Under the pieces are notes generated by a model that saw only the letters and a list, made by a program, of their open reading frames with translations, had not been told where the DNA came from and did not search any database. A DNA stretch of 64,000 nt from Calocera cornea HHB12733 (Eukaryota > Basidiomycota > Dacrymycetes > Dacrymycetales > Dacrymycetaceae): positions 186,001-250,000 of the forward strand of contig KV423919.1 of NCBI GenBank assembly GCA_001632435.1, read 5' to 3'. How positions within the stretch are numbered: position 1 is the first letter of the stretch; every line of letters starts with the position of its first letter. A program made the translations under genes and the position numbers. Positions 1-10,439 of this stretch are shown here, in pieces.

Positions 1-2231
1 TTGCCTCTTGCTCACGCTGACATGCTTTGTGCAGTGAAAAGATTCCTGCCCAAAACTTCACTCTGTCTGACGGGTATGGTCCAGTGGTTCGTGAGCATTT
101 CTCCGAATGAAATGCTTAGCTGATAAGGAGGTGTAGACCTATCTCCAGGGCATCCCATACGCCATCAATTCCTCTATTCCTATTTATGCAACATCATTGA
201 ACACGAGTGCCACGGACGACGCGTGTAACCCCTTGCCTGACGACACTCCTGATCTAGCGGGCTATGTCACCTTGATCAACCTCAATGCTACTCCAGGTTG
301 CTACCTGGTATGTAGAATTTATAAGCTCCACAGGTGTGTGTTTGGACTGACATCAAGGTTTAGGAAAGGAAGCTTCAGAACGCCAGGGATAAGGGTGCAA
401 ATTGGATTCTGTTGTATGACTAGTGGGTATAACTCGCTGATTTATCAGGATCGAGTCTTAAAGCTCTCCAGCGATGATCGATCCCTGCGTTCAATTCACG
501 ACGACCATAATGTCTCCCTAATCTCAAAGGCGGATGGCATTCACGTATGTGTATTGAGTACCAGTGCATGGGAGCCGCGTTCATACCTTATTTCGCGAAC
601 AGATTGTGAACGTGATTTCTAGCGGCGCGAATCTCTCGGCAACATTCTTGCAAAACCAGCCGGTATATGTAGACAATTCCGAGTCTGCGGGACTGGTTGT
701 GGCATCCTCAACCATCGGACCATCATATGACATGTTTATGTCCCCTTCGATAGCTGCCCCTGGCCAGGGTAAGTAACCCTCCATACGCCACGGATGAACA
801 ATTACAAAGTCTCACCACTTCCATCAGACATTATGTCGACATATCCGGTAAGCCTAGGGAGTTTTGCCGTGCTCTCGGGGACTTCGTAGGTGTAAGGCTC
901 TCTTGATTCGCCAAAGTCTGAGGCAGCGTTACAGGATGGCCACTCCTCTCATGGCCGGTTGTGCAGCCTTGCTGCTCCAAGCACAGGGTCGCAACTCATA
1001 CACTACCGATGCTGCAAAACATCTGTTCCAGACTACGTCAAGGCTTATACCCGTATACAACAACGATACATCTGTCCTCGATACCGCAATCCGACAAGGA
1101 GCTGGTCTTGTCAATGCGTACGATGCCATACGCTACTCCACTGTTCTTACTCCTGGGGAATTGCTACTCAATGATACGGATGCATTCAACGGTCAACATG
1201 CCATCACCGTATTCAACAAGGGAAATGATACTCAGTCTTACACCGTCAGTCATCAACCTGCTCGTACTGCCATTACATACAACATGGTGATTATCGTCAT
1301 CGCACCCTCGATGCCTTGGCTAACCGTGTTTTCAGTCTGTCGCACACAATTACCCAATGCCCCTGGTACAGATGGCGGCGGATGTCAGCATCTCTCAAGT
1401 GTCTTTCACACTTGAGCCCGGAACTGGCACCAACATAAGCCTGACGTTTACCGCACCCGCTGGCCTTGATCCTGCGTCGTATCCGGTCTTTTCTGGATTC
1501 ATCGTGGTCAATGGCAGCTCCGGTGAGAGCTTGCACAGTTCGTACATGGGAGTAGTTGGATCGATTTCTGATATCAAAATGCTGGACAACACCGATGCAT
1601 GGTTGGGTAAGAAGTGCCTTACAATAACATCGAGTGTCGCTGACCACTTCGGAAAGGTCCAGGAAAAACGATGCCTACATTATTTGACCCGCATCAAACT
1701 ACAATCACCGTGATTAACTACACAGATCCAGTGCAGTATTTTGGGATGACGACGGGTGATCAACCCGTTCTGGGCTTCCGGTGAGTGTTTGCAACTTCCG
1801 GATATCATGGTGTTCTCATCGTGTCCTGTCCCACAAGATTGCTGTTTGGAACACCCCTCTGGTCCGTCGACATAGTTTCTGCCAGCGAAAACCTCGAGAA
1901 GCGTCACGGGGGCACGTATGACAATGTGCCGATCCTTGGGAATGCCGAGACAAACACCTACTACCCAAGGTCGTCGTCGGCAAAGCAACGTGAGTGACTT
2001 TCTACTCAGCCTGAAAAAAGCAGAGACCTGATTGGCACACCAGTTTCCAACAATGGCTTATATCGCGTCGACTGGAATGGAACTTTTGCAAACGGCAGCG
2101 TCGTCGCCAACGGCGAGTACAAGATTCTGCTTCGGGTATTGAAAGCGAGAGGGGATCCTGCTAAGGATGAGGACTATGAAGCGTGGCTGTCACCCATAAT
2201 TGGCGTCAACATCACTACAGACACGTCTTGA
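1..2231 (+). CDS. secreted subtilisin-like serine peptidase (S8), 3' part
   Basis: Partial gene: its 5' half lies outside the window. Bases 1-34 are an intron end and coding resumes at 35. Seen in order: the PA-domain insert (DDTPDLAGYVTLI), a substrate-cleft segment with SYDMF and APG, the nucleophile motif SGTSMATP, and a beta-rich Fn3-like C-terminal region ending in GVNITTDTS and a stop. Introns are about 50 bp, for example 87-136, 423-471 and 886-934. The last splits the catalytic Ser codon (TC at 884-885, G at 935). Apparent stops disappear on splicing, so I see no inactivating lesion in the visible part. Members of this family (Vpr/KP-43-like, with PA domain) are secreted endopeptidases made with a propeptide. 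The closest relative in the window is the complete gene at 34945-38427. Stop codon at 2229-2231. Confidence 0.88.
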
Positions 2232-2327
2232 ATTTATTCATAGCCCTCTCGTATGGGAAGCATTGGGACCCTTTCTGCACTCCAAATGGACAGCTTCTTG
2301 CAGCTTGTTGTTGTACACGCCGCGATA

Positions 2328-3338
2328 TCACGGACTGTTGCGTTTTCTCACCCACTCCACAACACCTCCAAAGTCACTGACAATCTCCACGCCCGCGAGG
2401 ATCTCGGTGGCCTCTCTCCTGGACCCATCGCTGTACTCCCCTTGACGCCTGACAAGGAGCGCTTCAATCCCTGCCTTCTTCGCGCCCCAATAGTCGCTAC
2501 CGCACCCTATCAGGAGGGTTGCCAATAGCCACCATGACTAGGTAAAACGCACGCGGCAAGCTCATCCCCCACATGCAGCACCCCTCCCCTCCCCTCCCAA
2601 TCGAGCCCCTCAAGCCCAGTCCGGCGCACCGCCTCCTCCCATACGCGCTGGTCGGGCTTCTCGAACCCCACCTCGGAGGAGAGGATTGCGGGCTCGAGGA
2701 AGTGGCCGACGCCGAGCGAGGAGAGCACGTCGTGCATGCGCGAGTCGGTGTTGCTTACTAGGGCGAGTCGCGGGGGGGAAGGGAGAGATCTGAGGGCCTC
2801 TACTGCGATGGTGGGTCAAGAGCTGCGGGATGGTGGTGTGGGGACAGGGGAAGGCAGCATACATGCAGGCAGGACGTCCGGGAAGAGGTCATACCCCTCA
2901 TCAGTACCAAATCGATGCATAAGGTCGTTGACGACTCCGGGGAGTGCCTTCTCAGTGACTGCTTAAGCGTCACTAACATGCCCGAACAGTTCAGAGGAGT
3001 CCGACATACCATCCTTCGGTATCCCTGCACCTTCGAGAGTGCCCTCAATGACCTTGCCCCACCAGTCGTGTGGCGTCATCCCCACGTCTTTGCCATACAC
3101 CGGGAACTCGGCTTCTACCTTCTTGAACGCTGCGTCTCATTAAGCGTCTGTCCCTTCACGAGATAGCAACGCGTGCCAGCGAGCACTAACAGGGCTTGAA
3201 CGCGCGCTTGACGAGGTCCTGGGAGACATCGATGTTGTGCTTGTGGAAGATCTGGGTGTAAGAGACGAAGATGGGCAGGCGCGGGCGGACGATTGTGTCG
3301 AATGCGTCGAAGGTGATCAGGCGGATGGGCGCGGTCAT
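2328..3338 (-). CDS. HAD-like hydrolase, HDHD3/REG-2 type
   Basis: Haloacid-dehalogenase superfamily phosphohydrolase. After the ATG at 3336-3338 the protein reads MTAPIRLITFDAFDTIV, which is HAD motif I (DxxDT). Later come motif II (LALVSNTDSRM), the motif III lysine (SEVGFEKPDQRVWEEA) and motif IV (VLHVGDELA, then CDYWGAKKAG after an intron). The cap region contains a DWWGK segment typical of HDHD3-like proteins. About five exons separated by short introns; the last exon ends VVEWVRKRNSP. The substrate is unknown; related proteins are cytosolic or mitochondrial phosphatases of unassigned specificity. It lies 97 bp from the subtilase stop (convergent) and diverges from the LysM gene across a 395-bp spacer. 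Family assignment is secure, specific function is not. Confidence 0.85.
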
Positions 3339-3733
3339 GGCCGACGGCCGGTGGGGGGACAACGAGGCAGGGACTCGGCGCTACTGTCACTACATTGATC
3401 AGGGTTCCGGAGTCGGTGTAATGACATCGGGGAAAGCCGCTAGTCGAGGTCGATGTTGGACTAGCTCATTGTCCGATGAAGGCGTCGTATACATGGCCAC
3501 TATTCAGTCAACAGTGTCCCTTTCAACCATCTGCCCGACTGTGCTGTCGCCGGTAACGTTTCGTTACATGGTCGCCAGCCCCGGAATGCGCGGCGGGGCC
3601 TGCAACGGCAAAGCCCCCGCGGCGGTGCATGGCGCGCGCAACGCCGAGCAGCGGCAGCGAGCCACACCGATCTGGGCGCAGTCCGCTCGCTCTTGCACCA
3701 ACGCATCCATCCATGTACAGGACACGCTAGTCA
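3339..3733. promoter_or_regulatory. shared 5' spacer of the HAD and LysM genes
   Basis: 395 bp between two divergent start codons. It must hold both promoters. I see no TATA box, repeat or RNA gene that I could defend. Confidence 0.4.
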
Positions 3734-5172
3734 ATGACCTCCCATGCCGCGCACTTATCCAGCTCAACGACCGGCGACGACGACCTCGATGCCGAGCAGG
3801 TGTGGGAGAACGCCTACGCGCAGGCGACCGTCCGCGCCCCTCGCCCGCCTGCGCTCACTAATGGGAACGGACGCTCCAAGCCGAACGGGGCGTATACCCA
3901 CCCGCTCTCCCCGCACTCGCCTGTGCATATCACGGGCGATGGGATCACCCAGGGCATGCCGACGCGCCCGAGTCTGCAGCGCGTGCTCGAGGGGAGCTTC
4001 GGGCTGGACGGGGGGGATGCGGGCTTGTTCCGGAGGAGAAGGGGGAGGGGCACGGAGATGGAGTGGGAGGCCGAGAGTGCATCGGCGGCGTCTGAGCTGG
4101 GAGAGGGGAGCGTCACGCCGAGCGACAGCGAGGAGGTCAAGCAGATCGTCAATGGTGTCGAAGTCATCGTGCACGAGGTCCGTCTACGTATCCCCTGTCT
4201 TCGACATCGCTCGTCTGACCCGCACCTCGTCGCAGGTCAAGCCGACAGACTCACTCGCAGGCGTCGCGCTCAAGTACAACGTACCCGTACGCTCTTCCAT
4301 CCACCTCTCTTCTCTTCCCTCGCTGACATCCATGGCAGCTCGCAACCCTCCGCCGCACCAACAAGCTCTGGTCGTCCGACCCAATCCACCTCCGCAGCGT
4401 GCTCTACATCCCCGTCGCGGTCGCCGTCCCCAAGCACACCTCCCAATCCCAACCCCAACCCCAATCCCGATCCCAATCCCAGTCGCACACGCACACCCAA
4501 GCATCGCCTCGCCCCGCCTTCCCACACTCCGAATCCGTCCCCGTCCCCATCATCTCCCCCTCCCCTCCCCTGCTCGGCCCCTCCGCTAGCCCAGACCAGT
4601 CACAGCTGCCCACACACGACTCTGCAGCGACCCTCCGCGCAACCGCAACCGCAACCGCAACCGCAAATGAGCGCCGCATCGTGCCCGCTGACGAGCTCTC
4701 CTTCTTCCCCCCTCCGAAGGATAGCACCGCGCTGCCCTTCTTCCCCTCCCCGCTGCCCGTCTCCATGGCGTTTCCTCCGCTGCCGGCCGACCCCCCGGGG
4801 CGCCGGCATGCCCGCACGAGCACGATCAGCGCGCTCCCCCACCCGGCCAGCTCGCTAAGCGCCTCCCCCTCCGGCTCCCCGCGCCCGCACACCCTGCTAG
4901 ACATCTTCAAGTCCCTGCCGGACGTGAGCGCGCTCGGCCGCGGCCCGCGCTCGTCGCTCGACAGCGTTAGCGTCAGCCTCGGCAGCCGGGGCGAGGAGCG
5001 GGAGCGGGAGGAGGCGGCCGGCGCGGAGGTCGAGGTGGAGATGGAGATGGCGGTTGTGGGCGTGCGCGGGGGGAGGAGGCTGAATGAGCCTATGAAGCCT
5101 AGTCCGGGGATGATCATCCAGCGCGGGGGGGCGAGGGGGGACGAGGCGGAGGAGGAGGATGCTTGGCTATAG
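3734..5172 (+). CDS. intracellular LysM-domain protein
   Basis: Starts at ATG 3734 (MTSHAAHLSSSTTGDDDLD) with no signal peptide. An acidic, serine-rich N-terminal region of about 145 residues precedes a single LysM domain. That domain appears only after two introns are removed (about 4178-4235 and 4285-4338): VKPTDSLAGVALKYN, LATLRRTNKLWSSDPIHLR, SVLYIP. A long low-complexity tail rich in Ser, Pro, Gln and Thr follows, with a basic/acidic stretch before the stop at 5170-5172. LysM usually binds GlcNAc polymers. Cytosolic eukaryotic LysM proteins of this layout (LYSMD1/2-like) have no agreed function, so chitin binding should not be assumed. The tail contains CAACCG hexamer repeats near 4645-4668. 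It converges on thymidylate synthase with 114 bp between stops. Confidence 0.8.
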
Positions 5173-5286
5173 TGGGCATGATGGGCATGAAATGGCAAGA
5201 GTGAAGGGGCTGACAATGCTGTATACTAGACTGCTAGACTGCGAGATACCTGCTGCTACTTATCGATACACTAACATCCTGCGCGC

Positions 5287-6366
5287 TCACACACTCATCT
5301 TCATCTCCAGCTTGGCGTGCGGCTTGTACCCGACCACCTCGATGTCGTCGTACGCGATGTCGTCGATCTCGGCCACGTCGCGCTTCCAGCGGATGGTAGG
5401 GAACGGGCGGGGCTCCCTGAGCAGCTGTTCCTGCAGCGCCTCGACGTGGTCAAGGTAGACGTGGGCGTCGCCCATGACGAGCACGAGCTCGCGCGCCTCG
5501 CACCCCGTGACGTGGGCGATCATGTGCGTGAGCAGCGCGTACGAGGCGATGTTGAAGGGGATGCCGAGGCCGAGGTCGCACGAGCGCTGGTACATCTGGC
5601 ACGAGAGGCCCGGCTTCTCCCCGGGGGTCTGGGGGAGGTGCACGTAGAACTGGCAGAACATGTGGCAGGGCGGGAGGGCCATCTGTGAGAGGTCTGGGGA
5701 GGGTGAGCATGGGGCGGTGAAGGAGGAGATGGGGGGCGCACCCTTCGGGTTCCAGGCACTCATGATGATCCTCCTGTCCGTCGGGTTATTCTTGATCTTC
5801 CAGATACACTCCTTGAGCTGATCCACCCCCTCGCCCTCGTACGCGCCCTCGACCTCCTCCTTAACCCCCCTGTACTGCGCGCCAAAGTGCCGCCACTGGA
5901 AGCCGTACACGGGGCCGAGGTCGCCCTCCCTCCGGTGGGAGAGGCCGACGCGGTCGAGGTACTCGCGCGAGCCGTTCCCGTCCCATATCTTCACGCCGCG
6001 GGCGGAGAGCTGGGTGCTGTCCGTGCAGGCATGGACGAACCAGAGGAGCTCCTCGAGCACGCCGCGCAGGAAGACGCGCTTGGTGGTGAGGAGGGGGAGG
6101 GTGGCGGCGCGGAGGGAGAAGCGGAACGGCGGCGGTGCGAAGAGGGAGAGTGTGCCCGTGCCCGTGCGGTCGGGCCGCTTCTCGCCGGCGGCGATGATGT
6201 GCGAGATCAGCGCCAGGTATTGGCACTCCTCGTGCGGTGGGGCCGTCCCCTCAGTCCCGTTCGGCTTGGGAGCGGGCGACGCGCCATTGGCCGTCGGCTC
6301 CGGTCCGAGGCTGACCTCGGAGGGCGATTCGAGCGGTTGCACCGGGGTGGCGACTCCGAGGGACAT
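5287..6366 (-). CDS. TYMS: thymidylate synthase
   Basis: Catalyses dUMP + methylene-THF to dTMP + DHF. Two exons: 5742-6366 and 5287-5693, giving about 343 residues. The N-terminal extension (about 50 residues) precedes [20 protein letters not shown], the folate/phosphate-binding start of the core. Then come [16 protein letters not shown] substrate loop residues, [22 protein letters not shown], the nucleophile motif [14 protein letters not shown], the phosphate-binding [13 protein letters not shown], and HVYLDH. It is monofunctional: no DHFR domain is fused. The 48-bp intron 5694-5741 is needed to restore the canonical join [17 protein letters not shown]; it is a multiple of three without a stop, so retention would insert 16 residues. 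ATG at 6364-6366. The 407-bp spacer to the kinase is shared; it contains several ACGCG cores but no full ACGCGT. Confidence 0.96.
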   Translation of the reverse strand: MSLGVATPVQPLESPSEVSLGPEPTANGASPAPKPNGTEGTAPPHEECQYLALISHIIAAGEKRPDRTGTGTLSLFAPPPFRFSLRAATLPLLTTKRVFLRGVLEELLWFVHACTDSTQLSARGVKIWDGNGSREYLDRVGLSHRREGDLGPVYGFQWRHFGAQYRGVKEEVEGAYEGEGVDQLKECIWKIKNNPTDRRIIMSAWNPKGAPPISSFTAPCSPSPDLSQMALPPCHMFCQFYVHLPQTPGEKPGLSCQMYQRSCDLGLGIPFNIASYALLTHMIAHVTGCEARELVLVMGDAHVYLDHVEALQEQLLREPRPFPTIRWKRDVAEIDDIAYDDIEVVGYKPHAKLEMKMSV

Positions 6367-6773
6367 CCTCTGTACAGTATATGCACAGACAGCAGGCTGC
6401 AGAGGGGGGAGAGTACAGCACAGCACAGAGACGGGCACCAGACAGTCGCGGTGGGTAATGCACGACGCGCCTGCACGCGCGCGCGGGTGCGCATGACTCC
6501 CGACCTTGACGGAAGCATTGACTTGTTGCACGTGACGGGCGGGGGTCGTGAAGTGCCGCGTCGAACGCCCTGAGCACAAGGACCCAACTCGCCTTCCGCC
6601 CGCCTCACCGTCGTTGTCTTCCTCACTCGCCCTGCATCGCCCGCATTGAGACCGTCGCAGTCCGCCGCCGTCGTCCATTCCCCATAGACGCCCGCCACTA
6701 ATCCCGCACTCCCCATCCCCCACCAACTCCCACCATCTCAGCCCATCCCATCAGCACGCCAACTCCACCCACC
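6367..6773. promoter_or_regulatory. divergent promoter, thymidylate synthase / NIMA kinase
   Basis: 407 bp between two start codons. A stretch near 6459-6490 has repeated ACGCG and GCGCGC cores, which resemble the centre of an MBF site. The 6690-6773 part is C/T rich on the + strand, common just before fungal start codons. No clear TATA box. Confidence 0.4.
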
Positions 6774-9572
6774 ATGGCCTCCCGCCCCAGCATCTCCACC
6801 ACGTCCTCCTCACAGAGCGCGGCGACCGTGCTCGGCTCACCCAGCATTCTCACAGACTACGAGCCGCTCGAGATCATCGGCAATGGCAGCTTTGGCATCA
6901 TCCGCAAGGTCAGGCGCAAGTCCGACGGCGTGGTGCGTCCTTCCCTCCCCACACCCACCTTCTCACAGTGCAACTGATGTGGCGACGGTGGGGTAGCTGC
7001 TCGCGAGGAAGGAGCTGAACTTTGAAAGGATGACGGAGAGGGATAGGAAGCAGATCGTGGCAGAGGTCAACATCCTCAAAGAGCTGCAGCACGACAACAT
7101 CGTGCGGTACCACGACAGGGTGCGCCCGCCCTTCCCTTCTTTCCCCGCATCTTCTCATCCTTACTGATGTATATTTTGTATACCCCAGTTTGTTGACCGC
7201 GAGCACGGCATCCTCTACATTCTCATGGAGTACTGCGGCGGGGGGGACCTCTCAGGGATAATCAAGCAGTCGCGCAAGCTCAAGCAGCCCGTGCCGGAGG
7301 ACACGATCTGGGCCTACCTCACCCAGCTGCTGTACGCGCTGCACTACTGCCACCACCCCGGTGTGCCTTTGCCGGTCACGAGCGGCGCGCAGGGCGGGGA
7401 CGTCGCGGAGGGGGACTGGAGGGAGGGGAAGCAGGTCATCCTACATCGGGATCTGAAGCCGGAGAATGGTGCGTCTCTCTCCTCCCGTCTCCTTCTCCGA
7501 TGTGCCCTGTAGCTAAGAAACGCTGGCAGTCTTCCTCGACGCGAACGGGTCCATAAAGCTGGGCGACTTCGGCCTTTCAAAGGCCATCTCCAGCTCGACC
7601 TTTGCAAACACCTACGTCGGGGTACGTACATCACACTCCGTCCCAGTCTTCCAGGACTAAGATGGGAAACCGCGGATAGACACCGTACTACATGTCTCCG
7701 GAGCTGATCAACGACAGCCCGTACGACACAAAGTCTGATATCTGGGCGCTCGGCTGCCTGCTGTACGAGCTGTGCGCGTGGAAGTGCGTCCCTCCCTTCC
7801 CTGCCCTATTCGATCGACTCCCACTACTGAATACTGACCGGACGCACGCAGCCCGCCGTTCCACGCCGCCCAGACGCATCAGGAGCTCGCAGTGCACATC
7901 CGGAGCGGCCGATACCCGCCCCTGCCGAAACAGTACTCGAGCACGCTTGTGCAGGTCATCAAGGCTATGCTCACGCAGGCTGTACGTCCCGCGTGCTGCC
8001 TGGAGATGTTGGACTGATGACATTGATGCGTAGCCGCATGCCCGCCCCAGTGCGCAGATGCTGATGACGCATGAGAAGATTGTGCATTCGCATAAGGTGC
8101 TGGAGGCGCAGAAGATGTAAGAAATGAGGGAAGTCTAGCGCATACATTCGCTGAGTCATGTTTCCAGGTATCAAGTGGTCCGGAGTCGCAAGCAAGCTGT
8201 GGCGCAGAAGGAGCAGCAGCTGAGCCAACGCGAGACGGCAGTCGCCGCGAAGGAGGCGGAAGTGATGTCCGAGCTTGCGCGCCTGCGGGAGGAGAGTGCG
8301 CGGCTGATTGCCGAGCGTGAGCAGCTGGAAGCCCTCCAGGGCCAGTTCCACGTCGAGGTGCGCGCGTATCAGGAGGGCGCCACGCGCTTCCAGGAGGAGG
8401 TGCAGAGCTGGCGCGAGGTGCAGCAGCGCGAGCAGGACGCGCTCGAGAAGGACCGCCGCGACTTCCAGGACGTCATCGCCCGCGCCCAGGCCGGGTTCGA
8501 GGAAACCGTCTCGCACGCCGTCGAGGCGCGCGCGCAGGAGATGGTCGTCGCGATCGGCCGGGACGAGGTGCTGCGCCAGATGGGCGAGGTGATCCGGGCG
8601 GAGGAGCGGGACAAGGCCGACGCCGCGCTTCGGGCGGAGTATGATGCGCGCTGGCAGGCTCTGCAGCTGGCGAACCAGCAGGCCGCCGCGGGCCAGGACT
8701 CTGCCAGCAAGCCGAGCCGGTTCTCCAGGAAGAGCCTGGGCAAGCGGGCGCTTGAGGAGCTGCCAAGGTGCGTGTTCATCATCCGGTCTGTGACTCGACG
8801 CGGGAGCGGATCGCTGATGCATCCTCGCAGCAACATCATGGCCGTGGCTAGGCGGTTTAACGCCGGCGACGCAGACACGCCATCGAGGGTCCCGCTGCCT
8901 CATGGTGGCCACGCCCCTCCGTCCGTCAAGCAGACGCCGGTTGGGTCGAGTCGAGCGGCCTCGAGGAGCCTCACCGATTTGTCCCTCTCCAAGAAGAAGA
9001 TACCCACATCCTCCTCCGCGTCGAGCGTCGAGGCGCCCAACCCGGAAGCGGGCTCCGCTGGCACGCACGCGCTGGGGGACCAACTCGCTCGGATCGCCTA
9101 CTGCACCACCGAGGGTGTCGAGTCGCCCTCCGTCTCCGCTGCAAAGAAGATGGCGCGGCGGATGACGACAAGCTCGGCGATCGTGCGGCCTCCACTGCCC
9201 ACGCATGCGAACAGCGCTCCCACGACGATACCCATCTGGAACCCGGACTCCCTGCCTCCGCCGCCAGTGTATGACATGGACGACGAGGAGAACCTTCCCT
9301 CGCCCTTCTTGAAGAAGCTTTCAACAAAGTCGCGGACATCCACCGGGCCCCTGTCCCAAGCGAAGCGTGGGATGCTCGCCATGGCGGCTGCAAACGCCGC
9401 TGCGTTGGAGCCGAAACCGCCAATGACAGGCAAGGAACAGCAGGCGCCGTCAGCAGCCATGGCGGGATCCACCACGGCGAGCAATGTCGTAAAAGGTCCA
9501 CGCCTGTCCATGGCGCGCGCGATCAAGGTTGGGGAGGAGGCCCGTCAGAAACTCGCCCGGCGAGCCCTTTGA
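6774..9572 (+). CDS. nimA: NIMA-related serine/threonine kinase
   Basis: Mitotic kinase of the NimA/Kin3 (NEK) family. The kinase domain starts about residue 28: [18 protein letters not shown] (Gly loop), [12 protein letters not shown] (ATP-binding Lys), then [16 protein letters not shown] (hinge), [27 protein letters not shown] and [13 protein letters not shown] 20-odd residue insert ([10 protein letters not shown]...) sits just before HRDLKPEN. After the kinase domain comes a long Glu/Gln/Ala-rich coiled coil (about 8170-8700), as in NIMA, then a Ser/Pro-rich basic tail ending ARRAL. About nine exons. The last coding intron, 8768-8830, is 63 bp and in frame. Ends at 9572. NIMA proteins drive G2/M progression; cell-cycle turnover signals could lie in the tail but I cannot prove one. 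Confidence 0.93.
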
Positions 9573-10439
9573 TTGGTCAGGGCCGGTCGGGGGTAGCCCG
9601 GCGATCTCGCATTGTCATACATATCGTTCAGCCAGTTTGGTTCGCTTCTTTGTTTCAGCACACTGTGTGCTTACATCGCGCCTCCTATTCAGCACGTTTG
9701 TCTCGTCTAATGGTGGGCGTCCCCGTCGGGTGCGAATAGTGGCCGCGCGCTCTTCGGAATCGTGGAGTTGTGCACTATGTTTCGCTTGCTGAAGGAGGCG
9801 ACACTATGACATAACGCACCCTGGGAAACCCGGGCAGGGCCTGTCGTTTGCGCCTCGCAAGCCTGCTTGCCAAGTCTAAAAGGTCTCTCGCCCAACTCAA
9901 TCTTAGTTCTATATCCGTCGCCTTCCGAAGTCTTGCTTCTACAGTCATACTTGGCCACGCCAACACACCACCGACAAGAGCAAGACGCATAATGGAAAAT
10001 TTTCCGCACGACCTGTGACCCAATCAGGAGGCGCCAGGCGCCCCAGACAGGGTCTTCTGCATCGCCACTTCAATAATGTCGTGCCACGGCTCGATCTCGG
10101 GCATCTGCATTACGACAGCGGAGACTCTTTGTGTGGGAAAAGACCCTTCGTGCTGGGAAGGTCCAAATTGAAAGGCACTTCATGCCGCCGGTTGCCAACC
10201 GTCAAGGTTTGATCCTCCGAGAGAACGCCCGACGGCCGAGACGACCCCCTGATGACGCCCTCTAGGACACGGTCAGAAAGCGTTGGGGTTGGGAATTAGG
10301 TTTGTTGAGTTCCTTTCTCTTTCAACCACTCGGGATCGAAAGTGTCACCGTATTCCACTCCGTTCTAGCGCTAACTTTAACGGACAACGCAAACACATGA
10401 TATGATACACCACCAACCACCACATGTTTCTGGGATAAC
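9573..10439. other. spacer between NIMA and DPH2 with possible degraded coding pieces
   Basis: On the minus strand 10024-10345 holds three protein-like stretches in different frames, each ending in a stop: EYGDTFDPEWLKEKGTQQT, a piece with RHEVPFNLDLPSTKGLFPHK, and MPEIEPWHDIIEVAMQKTL. They read like exons of one protein but I could not join them with good splice sites and do not recognise the family. Another open frame at about 9775-9991 (-) begins MRLALVGGVLAWPS. Either a small unrecognised gene or a decayed one. Confidence 0.3.

Noticed and set aside
420..475. In-frame stop after LLYD in the first subtilase
   Set aside because: A 49-bp intron (423-471) removes it and restores alignment with the paralogue.
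929..1130. Loss of the catalytic serine in the first subtilase (the frame before MATPLMAG reads RYR)
   Set aside because: Removing the intron 886-934 restores GTSMATP, so the gene need not be a pseudogene.
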